Positions 43,163-50,929 of a stretch of 64,000 nucleotides of DNA are shown here, piece after piece (positions within the stretch are counted from its first letter, which is position 1; every line of letters begins with the position of its first letter). Source of the DNA: Mucilaginibacter sp. dw_454 (GTDB lineage Bacteria > Bacteroidota > Bacteroidia > Sphingobacteriales > Sphingobacteriaceae); assembly GCF_018449775.1 (NCBI RefSeq), contig NZ_JAAVVB010000003.1, positions 558,001 to 622,000 on the forward strand, given 5' to 3'. A program made the position numbers and the translations under genes. The notes under the pieces are model-generated. The model saw only the letters and a list, made by a program, of their open reading frames with translations. It was not told the DNA's origin and did not search any database.

Positions 43163-43235
43163 TGATCCCGCTGGGATTCGAACCCAGGACCCCAACATTA
43201 AAAGTGTTATGCTCTACCAGCTGAGCTACGGAATC
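43163..43235 (-). tRNA. tRNA-Lys (anticodon TTT)
   Basis: 73 nt, cloverleaf by eye: acceptor GATTCCG / CGGGATC with discriminator A, anticodon loop CTTTTAA within ACACTTTTAATGT, T-loop GGTTCGAATCC. CCA is not encoded. Confidence 0.95.
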
Positions 43236-43343
43236 ATTTCCAATTCCGTTTAAAGTGGTGCAAATATAGGGTTATCTGGGTATCTGTGCAAGGCTTATTT
43301 TAATTTATTTTCATCTTTTTTTAAGCGCTTCATTTACAGTAAT

Positions 43344-44357
43344 CTATAGTTTTAATAGCCCAATTTTCCCACTATCGCCCGCTAAAATAACCAAGTTTCC
43401 GTGTTTTGCTTTGCGACAGACGTTATAGCTTTGATCATCAAGTTTTGTCCAGTTGTTACCGCCATCAACGCTGATATTGGTGCCCGATGTACCCGTGGAA
43501 AGAAAAGTATCGGCTTTGATATATTCCACACATGATTGATAACCAGTCGGAAAGCCTTTTGCCAAATGCCAGGTCAATCCTTTATCAATAGAATAACATG
43601 CCGTTGAGTCTCTTTTTTTTTTGTTTTGGTAATCGCCACCAACAACCACCCATGTTTTTTTGCCAGAAGCTACAGAAAAAGCCCCCTGACTACTTTGACC
43701 ATGCAATAGGGGTAACAATTGTTTTACCCAGCCCGTTTCGTTTCTAATAAGAAATTCGGCATCACTGCCGCCGGTAACTATTGTCAATAAGTCTTTGCTA
43801 ATGATGCAAGTGCCACTTGCCGCGAACGCCGCCTGGCTTTTTATTGCTGGAGGGCCTGCAATAGTCTTCCAATTACCGCCGCCGTCATTGGTTTCTATCA
43901 GTATAAATTTATCATTTATTGGGTCGCCCAGGATGAATCCATGTTTAGGTGTATCAAAATCCATAGCATCAAGGAAGTAAGCAGAATCATCTTTGCGATA
44001 GTTTACTTTCCAAGTGTGACCGCCATCCGTAGTTTTTAAAGTTAAAGCCGGAGTTCCAGAGCTCATAACAACAGCTTCTTTGTCAGAAAACGCTTCGATA
44101 TCTCTGAAATCAGACTTTTCGAAACCTTTTATTTGCTGCCAGTCCCATGATCGGCCACCATCAATCGAAAGGGCTACATGGCCTTTGCTGCTGCTTATCC
44201 AAGCCACTTTATCATCAACTACTGATAAGCCACGGATACTAACCACTTGATTTTGCTTTATCAATTCAATATGTTGTGCAATCACGCTAAACGGAAATAA
44301 TAATAATATTAAGTTTGTGTAGATAATTGCTTTCAGGTATTTCATGTTTTTTCTCAT
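43344..44357 (-). CDS. Exported BNR/Ycf48-like beta-propeller protein
   Basis: 337 residues with a signal peptide (MKYLKAIIYTNLILLLFPFSVIAQ; the ATG four codons into the frame is a likely alternative start). Repeated S/T-x-D-G-G-x-(S/T/N)-W motifs mark blades: SIDGGRSWDW, TTDGGHTWKV, TNDGGGNWKT, SIDKGLTWHL, SVDGGNNWTK. This is the WD40/YVTN/BNR-like (Ycf48 or sialidase-Asp-box) fold. Ycf48 aids photosystem assembly, but in Bacteroidota these are general exported propellers of unknown role. No sialidase catalytic residues (RIP motif) are seen. Monocistronic between the tRNA-Lys and tRNA-Leu genes. Confidence 0.75.
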   Translation of the reverse strand: MRKNMKYLKAIIYTNLILLLFPFSVIAQHIELIKQNQVVSIRGLSVVDDKVAWISSSKGHVALSIDGGRSWDWQQIKGFEKSDFRDIEAFSDKEAVVMSSGTPALTLKTTDGGHTWKVNYRKDDSAYFLDAMDFDTPKHGFILGDPINDKFILIETNDGGGNWKTIAGPPAIKSQAAFAASGTCIISKDLLTIVTGGSDAEFLIRNETGWVKQLLPLLHGQSSQGAFSVASGKKTWVVVGGDYQNKKKRDSTACYSIDKGLTWHLAKGFPTGYQSCVEYIKADTFLSTGTSGTNISVDGGNNWTKLDDQSYNVCRKAKHGNLVILAGDSGKIGLLKL

Positions 44358-44446
44358 TGAAAAGTAGTTCGCCTACTAAGGTATCTGTATGATATTTTTT
44401 TTGCAACAGACTTACACTTTAATACGTAAATTAAATAGAGAAAATT

Positions 44447-44454
44447 TATATTTG
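44447..44454 (+). promoter_or_regulatory. -7 box of tRNA-Leu
   Basis: TATATTTG, a perfect TAnnTTTG box, 14 nt upstream of the tRNA-Leu(CAG) 5' end. The -33 TTG is not evident. Confidence 0.55.
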
Positions 44455-44468
44455 CACCCTGCTTACAG

Positions 44469-44552
44469 GCCCGGATGGCGAAATTGGTAAACGTTGCGGT
44501 CTCAGAAGCCGTTGAGAATTGTCTCTTGAGAGTTCGAGTCTCTCTTCGGGCA
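44469..44552 (+). tRNA. tRNA-Leu (anticodon CAG)
   Basis: 84 nt with a long variable arm, as for Leu. Acceptor GCCCGGA / TTCGGGC, discriminator A, anticodon stem GCGGT / GCCGT with loop CTCAGAA, T-loop AGTTCGAGTC. CCA is not encoded. Confidence 0.93.
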
Positions 44553-44564
44553 CATCCAAAATAA

Positions 44565-44621
44565 AAAAGCCTTGAGTCTGCTGAGTTGAAAGATATTCAA
44601 TTCAGCAAACTTAAGGCTTTT
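44565..44621 (+). terminator. Long hairpin between the two tRNA-Leu genes
   Basis: AAAAGCCTTGAGT (44565-44577) / ACTTAAGGCTTTT (44609-44621) encloses TGCTGAGTTGAA / TTCAATTCAGCA around AGATA. An extended stem ending in TTTT. Terminates or processes the first tRNA. Confidence 0.7.
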
Positions 44622-44631
44622 CATTTCATTA

Positions 44632-44715
44632 GCCCGGGTGGCGAAATTGGTAGACGCACCATCTTGAGGGGGTGGCATTCGTAAGGATGTACGAGTTCGA
44701 ATCTCGTTCCGGGCA
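44632..44715 (+). tRNA. tRNA-Leu (anticodon GAG)
   Basis: 84 nt. Acceptor GCCCGGG / TCCGGGC with discriminator A, anticodon stem CCATC / GGTGG with loop TTGAGGG, long variable arm, T-loop AGTTCGAATCTC. CCA is not encoded. Only 6 nt separate it from the next gene on the opposite strand, next to the phage-derived cassette. Confidence 0.93.
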
Positions 44716-44721
44716 CATTAA

Positions 44722-45081
44722 TCAAATAAGCTTTTTCTTTACTATTATATAGTAAATAACCGTCACGAGGATAAGCAGAACTACACTCCAGATAATCACG
44801 GATTTTATACTGCTGATACTTGAACTTGAATCACGATGATCAATTAAGTGATTGTAAGTGGAGTCCTGTGCTGATTCTGATTTTTTACCAACGCGAGATT
44901 GCGATTTTTCAGACTGTGCTATGTTATTTTGAGTTGTTGTTTGTTTGTGATACCGGGCATTAACGATCTTACTTTTTGGAGTTGCTTTAAAGAAGATATT
45001 GAGACCTGGTTTATCTCGAGTAAAATCGATACTTAGATCATTATTTTCGTAATGCTTCACTAAATCATCTGAATCTAACAC
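44722..45081 (-). CDS. Small tail-anchored-type hypothetical protein (119 aa)
   Basis: No family recognised. Residues 1-~85 are polar with a Ser/Gln/Lys-rich linker (HKQTTTQNNIAQSEKSQSRVGKK), and residues about 93-114 (SVIIWSVVLLILVTVIYYII) form a single C-terminal membrane helix with a basic end (VKKKLI), so the protein may be tail-anchored. The start appears to be a GTG at 45081, as no ATG lies in the frame before it. It is divergent from 45090-45401 with only 8 nt between the starts. Could be a truncated gene at the tRNA-proximal edge of a mobile region. Confidence 0.4.
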   Translation of the reverse strand: MLDSDDLVKHYENNDLSIDFTRDKPGLNIFFKATPKSKIVNARYHKQTTTQNNIAQSEKSQSRVGKKSESAQDSTYNHLIDHRDSSSSISSIKSVIIWSVVLLILVTVIYYIIVKKKLI

Positions 45082-45089
45082 GCCAGTTA

Positions 45090-45401
45090 GTGTATTGCCT
45101 GATTAAAATCGATAAATCGGTTGATTCCTTGTCTATTGGTAATCGCGTTGATTTTACTTATACTATCCCCAAAAATCCGAAAGGCGATGCATTGAAAAAG
45201 CAATTAACAATTATCAAAACCTTAAATAAAGGCGATGTGGTTACTGTTTCTGGAGCTTTGACACATTTTGACGACAATGGCAAAATTAATTTTGCATCTT
45301 TTTACGATTCATATGGTCCATGGAATATTGACCTTTTACTAAGTGATATTAAAAAGAGCACAACCGATAGTTACAAATTTTTACATAAAATAGACTACTA
45401 A
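45090..45401 (+). CDS. Small hypothetical protein (103 aa)
   Basis: No family recognised. Begins with GTG. The sequence has beta-strand character (NRVDFTYTIPKNPKG, LNKGDVVTVSGALTHFDDNGKINFASFYDS), somewhat like an OB fold or small lipocalin-like barrel, but this is not firm. It has no signal peptide although the composition is secretory-like; an upstream part may have been lost. The stop lies 3 nt from the stop of the convergent phage-type gene at 45405. It may be a remnant of a longer gene cut by insertion of the cassette. Confidence 0.4.
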   Translation: MYCLIKIDKSVDSLSIGNRVDFTYTIPKNPKGDALKKQLTIIKTLNKGDVVTVSGALTHFDDNGKINFASFYDSYGPWNIDLLLSDIKKSTTDSYKFLHKIDY

Positions 45402-45404
45402 TTT

Positions 45405-47462
45405 TCAACCCAACTTCACCAACTCAACCTTAGTGGGTTGCCCTTTGCGCCAACTGTCAATTTTATTGATGTAATAATAGGCGCTGTCTTGCTCCAGGTA
45501 AATAGGTATGAGCAAATCAATTTCCAGGATATCGCGCGGGGTTAATAAAAAGTAGCGTACCACCTTTTTGGTTTGCTTTAATACTTTCTCCAGCTCGGGG
45601 TAGTACTTTGTTCTTGATCCCTGCAGTTTGGAGGTTTGCCCGGCTGCGGGCATGTCGCCAAAACAAAGATTATACTGGCCATCGGGTTTGTAAAAATAAG
45701 GCGTACTAATAATATCATTTACCACCCTGATGGAGCTGCCATCGGTAAATGTTACTGTTTTTTGCAGGCTGTTGATATTGAGTTTCTGATCAACCAAAAT
45801 ACGCGGCGATACCCCGATACTGAAATCAGTACTGTCACTATCAGTATCTATCATTTTGATCTGGGCAATAGTGCCGCCGATGTAGGACCGGTTAAGTGTT
45901 GGCGCAAACTGGCTTTCAAATAAATCTACAGTAGCTTGTAAAGTGGTATCGTTAACTTTAATTACGTCATCGGCAAAAGCTACAGGTGTTATCGCATCAT
46001 CAGATTTATATTTTAAATTATTGGCCTGCGCATAATTACCTAACTGAAAGCTGATGGTTTTTCCCTGGTCCAAACACCTGGCCGACCAATTTTTTGCCGC
46101 CGGTATATTGTCTACAATATCTTTCAATGTGTTGAATGATATGGTTTTAGCGGCATTATTTGTCTGGCACATTATGCCAAACCGCTGAAACACGTCTTTC
46201 AACAGGTCTTTTTGCGAAATGTCCGGAAAAATCCGTTCGCATTGTACCGGCTGGGTATACTTAACTATGTTGTTTTGCGACAGTACGTTAAAAGTACACC
46301 CCGCCGGGATAGAGAAATAAGAAGGGTTATCGCCTTTCCAGGTGTAATTAACCTCAATGCTTTGCCCAATGGCCAACTCCAACTCGCACGAAATGGTTTG
46401 CTTAGGGATGCTTAAATGGCCTGTTATACTGCCGCCGCTGGTTCCCGGGTCGCGCACCCAGGTACCCATGTCCCAGTTAAAGTCTAATGATGTTGCTTCA
46501 ACATCCGGCTCGCCGGGTGTATGTACGGTTATGGCCACGTGCAAATAGGTGGGATGGCTGCCGGTAATTTTCCCGCTTAAATAGGCGCTGGGGAAATTAA
46601 CATTTACCTGGTAGTCGCCGCGTTGTGCGGCGGTAAAAAGCCCGTCGACCAATTGGTTTGAAGGATCTGATATCGGGCTAAACACCAGCCGGCCTGCGGG
46701 GTCGCGGTCATTAGGGTGGTTAAGTATAATTGCGCTGCCATTTGTAGCCGAGCAGCTAAAAACTGCCGGCTGATTCTGGTAGTCAGTGCCATGCTCCCAA
46801 TCGCCGTTACTAAACTGCGCTATCAATAAAGGATAGAGCGGATCAGCCAATAACGAACCGGTGGCTTTATACCCCGTGCTCTTCACCAAAATATCCACTG
46901 CCGATTTAATAAAAAAACCAGGGCGCAAAGTAGTTACATTGATAGTTTGATTAACGTCCTCGGTAAAGTTGCCATAATCTACCACCGGATAGATCCAGCC
47001 GTCAGTTTTAGTTTGGGAAGTGGCTACGTTGTCGAGTGTCCAGGCATGGTCGTAGTTTTTCCAAAGTGGGCTGTACCAAATGCTGGTGCTATCGCCCATT
47101 TCATAAAGCTGCCCGTCAAGAGCATCAAAAAAGTCGACATTGCCCGATAGAACGGTGATGTTGGCGGCATCCTGGTCTATGCTGTTCATTTCGGCAATTG
47201 CATAGGGGATGATCTCCAATCCGTCTTGCACTAATTTAGCTTGATATTGAGTGTAGGGCAAGTTGTTACAAAACGCAACGTCGTCCGGAAAACCAAGGAT
47301 GCGGCGGTTGGTTTGGGTAAGTGGTAGTTTAAACTGGTTAGAAGTATTACCCTGCTGGTTTTTAACCTCGGCCAGGTCATTTATCTGGAAGGTGAGGGCA
47401 ATAGGGCTATCGTCGCTCAGATCAACCAATTCATCATTTATATAAAGCTGAAGATCATTCAT
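45405..47462 (-). CDS. Phage-type structural (baseplate/tail-associated) protein
   Basis: 685 residues, no signal peptide. It begins MNDLQLYINDELVDLSDDSPIALTFQINDLAEVKNQQGNTSNQFKLP, a pattern I associate with conserved large proteins at the end of Bacteroidota prophage tail operons, and ends YYYINKIDSWRKGQPTKVELVKLG, a beta-rich terminus typical of the same. All-beta composition, with an internal linker GTSGGSITGHLSIPK. It is the last gene of the terminase-led operon (10 nt after the 699-residue gene). The exact role (baseplate hub, tail tip or receptor-binding component) cannot be told; phage origin is inferred from context and pattern. Confidence 0.55.
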   Translation of the reverse strand: MNDLQLYINDELVDLSDDSPIALTFQINDLAEVKNQQGNTSNQFKLPLTQTNRRILGFPDDVAFCNNLPYTQYQAKLVQDGLEIIPYAIAEMNSIDQDAANITVLSGNVDFFDALDGQLYEMGDSTSIWYSPLWKNYDHAWTLDNVATSQTKTDGWIYPVVDYGNFTEDVNQTINVTTLRPGFFIKSAVDILVKSTGYKATGSLLADPLYPLLIAQFSNGDWEHGTDYQNQPAVFSCSATNGSAIILNHPNDRDPAGRLVFSPISDPSNQLVDGLFTAAQRGDYQVNVNFPSAYLSGKITGSHPTYLHVAITVHTPGEPDVEATSLDFNWDMGTWVRDPGTSGGSITGHLSIPKQTISCELELAIGQSIEVNYTWKGDNPSYFSIPAGCTFNVLSQNNIVKYTQPVQCERIFPDISQKDLLKDVFQRFGIMCQTNNAAKTISFNTLKDIVDNIPAAKNWSARCLDQGKTISFQLGNYAQANNLKYKSDDAITPVAFADDVIKVNDTTLQATVDLFESQFAPTLNRSYIGGTIAQIKMIDTDSDSTDFSIGVSPRILVDQKLNINSLQKTVTFTDGSSIRVVNDIISTPYFYKPDGQYNLCFGDMPAAGQTSKLQGSRTKYYPELEKVLKQTKKVVRYFLLTPRDILEIDLLIPIYLEQDSAYYYINKIDSWRKGQPTKVELVKLG

Positions 47463-47471
47463 TTTGATATA

Positions 47472-49571
47472 CTATTGTGTTTGTATGTTGATGCTTGGCA
47501 TGTTAAACGTTACGCTGAAAGGTGCCTGGCCATTAATGGTTTCGTATTCGCTAAAAGTGGCAGTGTTAAGCACTACGGTTTGCCATTTAACCGGGTTTTT
47601 GTTAACCAGCATTTGCACCTTGGGCGAGTATTTGATGGATTGTAAGCCTTTTATATCGGTTACCGAAAGATCTTCGGCCATTACTTTCATTTTTTGACCT
47701 GCAGTTTTACTAATCACCTCTTCAATACCTTGCTGGTTCTCCCAATCGCTCACAAAGTTTTTGATGATGGTGGCGTTTTGCACATCTAACGACACTTCCT
47801 GATTATAAACAAAGCGGTAATAGTTCCAAGACCCCGAAAGCCCTATCCAACGCAGATAAACAGATTGTTCGTCCACCGCGTCATCAATGCGGATGGTTTG
47901 CGTTTGGGTGATGGCTAAAGTATCAGTGCCGTTAGTATATTTTATAACGACGTTAAAGTACCTGGCATCCGCCGGGAAATCGTAGTCGATAAGCAGTCTG
48001 TTCAATCCCAATTGCTGAAGCAGGGTGGTGCCGGTGGGGTTTTGCCGGGATATTAATAGTTTGCTACCATCCTGGTTAAGCAGCCAGGAGCCATCCTCGT
48101 TCAATAAATTATGATTCTGCAGGCCACCGGGCAAAGGGTTTCTGTTGATGTCGAGCATCGTCAACTCGCAAAATATATTTAAACCGACGATCTCGTCGCT
48201 ATAAATAAAACCGATATCAAACTGATAACCAATGGAATAGGCCGGTTCGGCAAAATCAGTAACCCACTTAGCTGGTGGTTGTCCATTGGCAAACGGTACA
48301 TAAGCCGCCAGATTGCCGCCGTAGCGCTCGCCTAATTGTTTGGCGGCGTAAACTATGTAATAAGGCTCGGCAATAGTTACCCAATTAGAGGTATGCACGC
48401 CGTTTACGTCGTTAGCTGTAACGGACGTAGCCGGGTCTATATCCCATTGCTCGGCATAGGCAATCTGGTAACTGGCGCTTAGGTTGGTGTCTCTGAAATT
48501 GGCTTGCGTATAATCGCTGTCGTCTTGTATGGTCAATAGCGATTGCAGGAAGTTGGACAAATCAGCTTTGATTAGTCCGGTGTTATCCGGCCTGTTAATT
48601 GATTGAATGGTTTGGGTAGTGCCCGTTTTTACATCCTGATAAGTGATTTGCGTAACCAGCCGGTAATAGGGCTTCAATTTATTTGAGTTGGCAAAGCCCG
48701 TTGATGCAGACACCGTAAAAGGCGCGTTGATGGTAAAGGCGTTTTGTGCCAACGGATTACAATTAAAAACGCCTTGGTATGGGCCTGCGTTAACATAAAT
48801 CTGGTCGCCGTTTACCAGGCTAGTCAGATTGGCGTTTACGGTTACTATGGGTAAGCTCGAAGAGGAGTCTTGAACAACACTTACCACTTCACAATCTTTA
48901 CGTTGGTAGGTAAATACGACAGGATTGAAGGCGGCACTCCAGCGGCTGATGTTGCCGTTGATAGTTACTGATGGGTCTTTGATCAACAATCTATCTAATA
49001 TAGGCATGTTAACCGGCATAGTCTCCACGCAGCCAAAAGTATTGGCATCCATCACTGTAACGGTTTTTGCGCCACCTGTTAAGCCGATAAATATATTAGA
49101 CGATTGAAAGTTGGTACCATCTATACTGTATTGAAGCGGCAAATAACTTGATGAAGAACTAACGGATATCTGCCCATCGGCAGCGCCGGGTGCAGATTCT
49201 GGTTTATCAACGCTGATGCTGTTAATTACCAGGTCGCAGTTGTTAACCGGCGGTGAGGTAGTTATTAAAGTAAGCACCGTTGCCAAACCGAAAGTTTTGG
49301 TGTAATAGACGGTATAGTTGCCACCGCCTGCATCGCTGGCTTTTTCAATGATACCGTCAAATAATAAAACACTCTGACCCATAGCAACTGTAGTTGCACG
49401 GGTTACCGTTCCGTTGTCGTCTACGCTATATTTTACGAGCGAACCATTGCCGTTGGCCGGTTGGCCGTCGCTGTCAATTATATCTGCATAAACTTTGGCT
49501 GTAGCTATCTTGTCGGTGCCACTCAAGGTGTAGACTTTGTCTACAATTACGATATTACAATTTAATCCCAT
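47472..49571 (-). CDS. Phage-type structural protein with SprB-like repeat domain
   Basis: 699 residues without a signal peptide. The N-terminal ~110 residues form a beta-rich domain. Residues about 112-190 (CDLVINSISVDKPESAPGAADGQISVSSSSSYLPLQYSIDGTNFQSSN...TVMDANTFGC) have the layout of SprB-repeat/PKD-like surface domains known from Bacteroidota adhesins. The remainder is beta-rich with short repeats such as NLLNEDGSWLLNQDGSKLL, which is typical of fibre-shaft sequences. It sits between the 149-residue neck/tail-completion-like gene and the 685-residue structural gene. A tail fibre or tip protein that binds the host is the best guess; it could also be a repurposed surface protein. No tape-measure gene is seen. 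Confidence 0.5.
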   Translation of the reverse strand: MGLNCNIVIVDKVYTLSGTDKIATAKVYADIIDSDGQPANGNGSLVKYSVDDNGTVTRATTVAMGQSVLLFDGIIEKASDAGGGNYTVYYTKTFGLATVLTLITTSPPVNNCDLVINSISVDKPESAPGAADGQISVSSSSSYLPLQYSIDGTNFQSSNIFIGLTGGAKTVTVMDANTFGCVETMPVNMPILDRLLIKDPSVTINGNISRWSAAFNPVVFTYQRKDCEVVSVVQDSSSSLPIVTVNANLTSLVNGDQIYVNAGPYQGVFNCNPLAQNAFTINAPFTVSASTGFANSNKLKPYYRLVTQITYQDVKTGTTQTIQSINRPDNTGLIKADLSNFLQSLLTIQDDSDYTQANFRDTNLSASYQIAYAEQWDIDPATSVTANDVNGVHTSNWVTIAEPYYIVYAAKQLGERYGGNLAAYVPFANGQPPAKWVTDFAEPAYSIGYQFDIGFIYSDEIVGLNIFCELTMLDINRNPLPGGLQNHNLLNEDGSWLLNQDGSKLLISRQNPTGTTLLQQLGLNRLLIDYDFPADARYFNVVIKYTNGTDTLAITQTQTIRIDDAVDEQSVYLRWIGLSGSWNYYRFVYNQEVSLDVQNATIIKNFVSDWENQQGIEEVISKTAGQKMKVMAEDLSVTDIKGLQSIKYSPKVQMLVNKNPVKWQTVVLNTATFSEYETINGQAPFSVTFNMPSINIQTQ

Positions 49572-49606
49572 ACGGTGATTGAGTTAAAGATTTTAATAAG
49601 GATTGA

Positions 49607-50056
49607 TTATTGAAAACTGTCGAAATACATAGTAGCCAACGTAATGGTTAAGCTAACGCCGGTGGTATTTACATCAAACTTGTTGTATACCGGTACGCAT
49701 TTGGCTTTGTCGCCGGCTTTAATTTTAAAGTAGCGGCCATCGCCCTGGCGGTAGGTTGCCGCCTTAGCTATAAACTGGTTAGCCATGAATAAAGCCTGGC
49801 TTATGTAGGTTTCGTTATCGCTGGTATATTGATCAAACTCTGTTTTAAACAGAAAATCGAGTGTAATGGCAAAGGTATTATCTACCGATCCGTTGATTTG
49901 TGGCGACAAGTTAATGGCTTGTGGGGGATATAAAAACACACAGGGAAACGTGGCATCGTCTGCCAGGGTATTTAGTTCGTTAGCTGTGCCATAAAGAAAT
50001 GCAGGGCTATTGGTTAAGCTTTGCACCACGGCTTCTATTTGATTGCGTATAGGCAT
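49607..50056 (-). CDS. Phage tail-completion/neck-like small protein
   Basis: 149 residues with the layout of small phage head-tail or tail-terminator proteins: an N-terminal helix (RNQIEAVVQSLTNSPAFLYGTANELNTLADD), a strand with TFPCVFLYPPQAINLSPQINGSVDNTFAITLDFLFKTEFD, a helix with ISQALFMANQFIAKAATY, and terminal strands (KCVPVYNKFDVNTTGVSLTITLATMYFD). This matches small proteins of about 140-160 residues beside tail genes in Bacteroidota prophages. It lies 28 nt downstream of the frameshifted gene. Role inferred from size and order; no catalytic sites expected. Confidence 0.5.
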   Translation of the reverse strand: MPIRNQIEAVVQSLTNSPAFLYGTANELNTLADDATFPCVFLYPPQAINLSPQINGSVDNTFAITLDFLFKTEFDQYTSDNETYISQALFMANQFIAKAATYRQGDGRYFKIKAGDKAKCVPVYNKFDVNTTGVSLTITLATMYFDSFQ

Positions 50057-50084
50057 TGGTTTGATGATTAATGATTAATAAATT

Positions 50085-50344
50085 TTAGCGTTGGGCCTGC
50101 AACAGTTCTGCATATTTGTGTTGATATGCTGCTTCGATTTTATTGAGTAGTAGTTTGGTGAGCACCCGTTCATAGGGCATATTTAATATTTCGCCCCATT
50201 TGGTGATGTCGCCGCCGGCTAATGAATTGACGGTGTTGATGTATTTAAATTTCTCGAAGGCCTGTACGCCGGCTTTCTTTTCCAAAATTGTCGTAGCCGA
50301 TGCGAGTAGCCTGCTTTCGGTTTCGATAAGTTTGGATAGCTCAT
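50085..50344 (-). CDS. Phage gene, -1 frame extension (continues 50219-50929)
   Basis: In the -1 frame the sequence directly after the seven-T run gives YELSKLIETESRLLASATTI and then LEKKAGVQAFEKFKYINTVNSLAGGDITKWGEILNMPYERVLTKLLLNKIEAAYQHKYAELLQAQR, about 86 residues of typical helical protein. A separate start would have to be the TTG at 50285, leaving 66 residues and the 20 good residues before it unexplained; this favours joining to the zero-frame gene. Either programmed -1 frameshifting, a true disabling mutation in a homopolymer or a sequencing error would give this pattern. Confidence 0.55.
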
Positions 50345-50929
50345 AAAAAAATGTTTAGCTATGGGCAGTGCCTCCGTTACCCTAAGTGTTTTAATGATTT
50401 CGGTAAAGGCTTCGGCCTGGTAATCATTATAAATATTGGCGGTAGCGCGGCAATAAAAATATTGCGCTAATACCTGGCAACAAGCTTTTAATGATGGATT
50501 GAAGTTTTCCTGCCAATTTTCCTCGCCGTGTTTTTTAATGTGATTACTAATCTCCTCGGCAATAATATCGCGCGATGCCATAAAAGCGCCGGCAGGCTCC
50601 ATAGATAGGTTCCTGATCACTTTAACCTTTACCTGTTTATCTTCGATATTGAAGTTTATTGTTTCGGGTATAGCATCGCTGTTATAGAGGTATTTGATCT
50701 CGTTAGATAAGGTCAATACAGCCTCGCCAAACACATCAAACTCACTAAAATGAACTACGTTTTTAAGCTTATCAATGGTAATGCCTGATAATATGCTAAT
50801 GGCATCCAAGTCACTCAGATCTTCTTTTTCCTGCAACTGCATCATTTGGCTCATGGTAAGCTCGTCAAGCCGCGAAGGGATCTTGACGTTTAGTTTGCCT
50901 GTTAAGGTTTTTACTGTTCTTTCTATCAT
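50219..50929 (-). CDS. Phage gene, zero-frame part (possible tail chaperone-like, frameshift candidate)
   Basis: 236 residues in the zero frame. The N-terminal ~190 residues are protein-like, beginning MIERTVKTLTGKLNVKIPSRLDELTMSQMMQLQEKEDLSDLDAISILSG with helical middle (SNHIKKHGEENWQENFNPSLKACCQVLAQYFYCRATANIY). The final ~40 residues (FMSYPNLSKPKAGYSHRLRQFWKRKPAYRPS) are basic and unlike the rest, while the -1 frame from 50345 reads far better and continues to 50085. Codons at the switch are CAT-TTT-TTT (T_TTT_TTT, run at 50345-50351). A -1 slip would yield about 281 residues. It begins by overlapping the terminase stop by 4 nt (ATGA). Resemblance to G/GT tail chaperones is by behaviour only. 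Confidence 0.6.
   Translation of the reverse strand: MIERTVKTLTGKLNVKIPSRLDELTMSQMMQLQEKEDLSDLDAISILSGITIDKLKNVVHFSEFDVFGEAVLTLSNEIKYLYNSDAIPETINFNIEDKQVKVKVIRNLSMEPAGAFMASRDIIAEEISNHIKKHGEENWQENFNPSLKACCQVLAQYFYCRATANIYNDYQAEAFTEIIKTLRVTEALPIAKHFFMSYPNLSKPKAGYSHRLRQFWKRKPAYRPSRNLNTSTPSIH

Noticed and set aside
43795..43980. Plus-strand 61-codon frame
   Set aside because: Shadow inside the BNR-like gene; no independent support.
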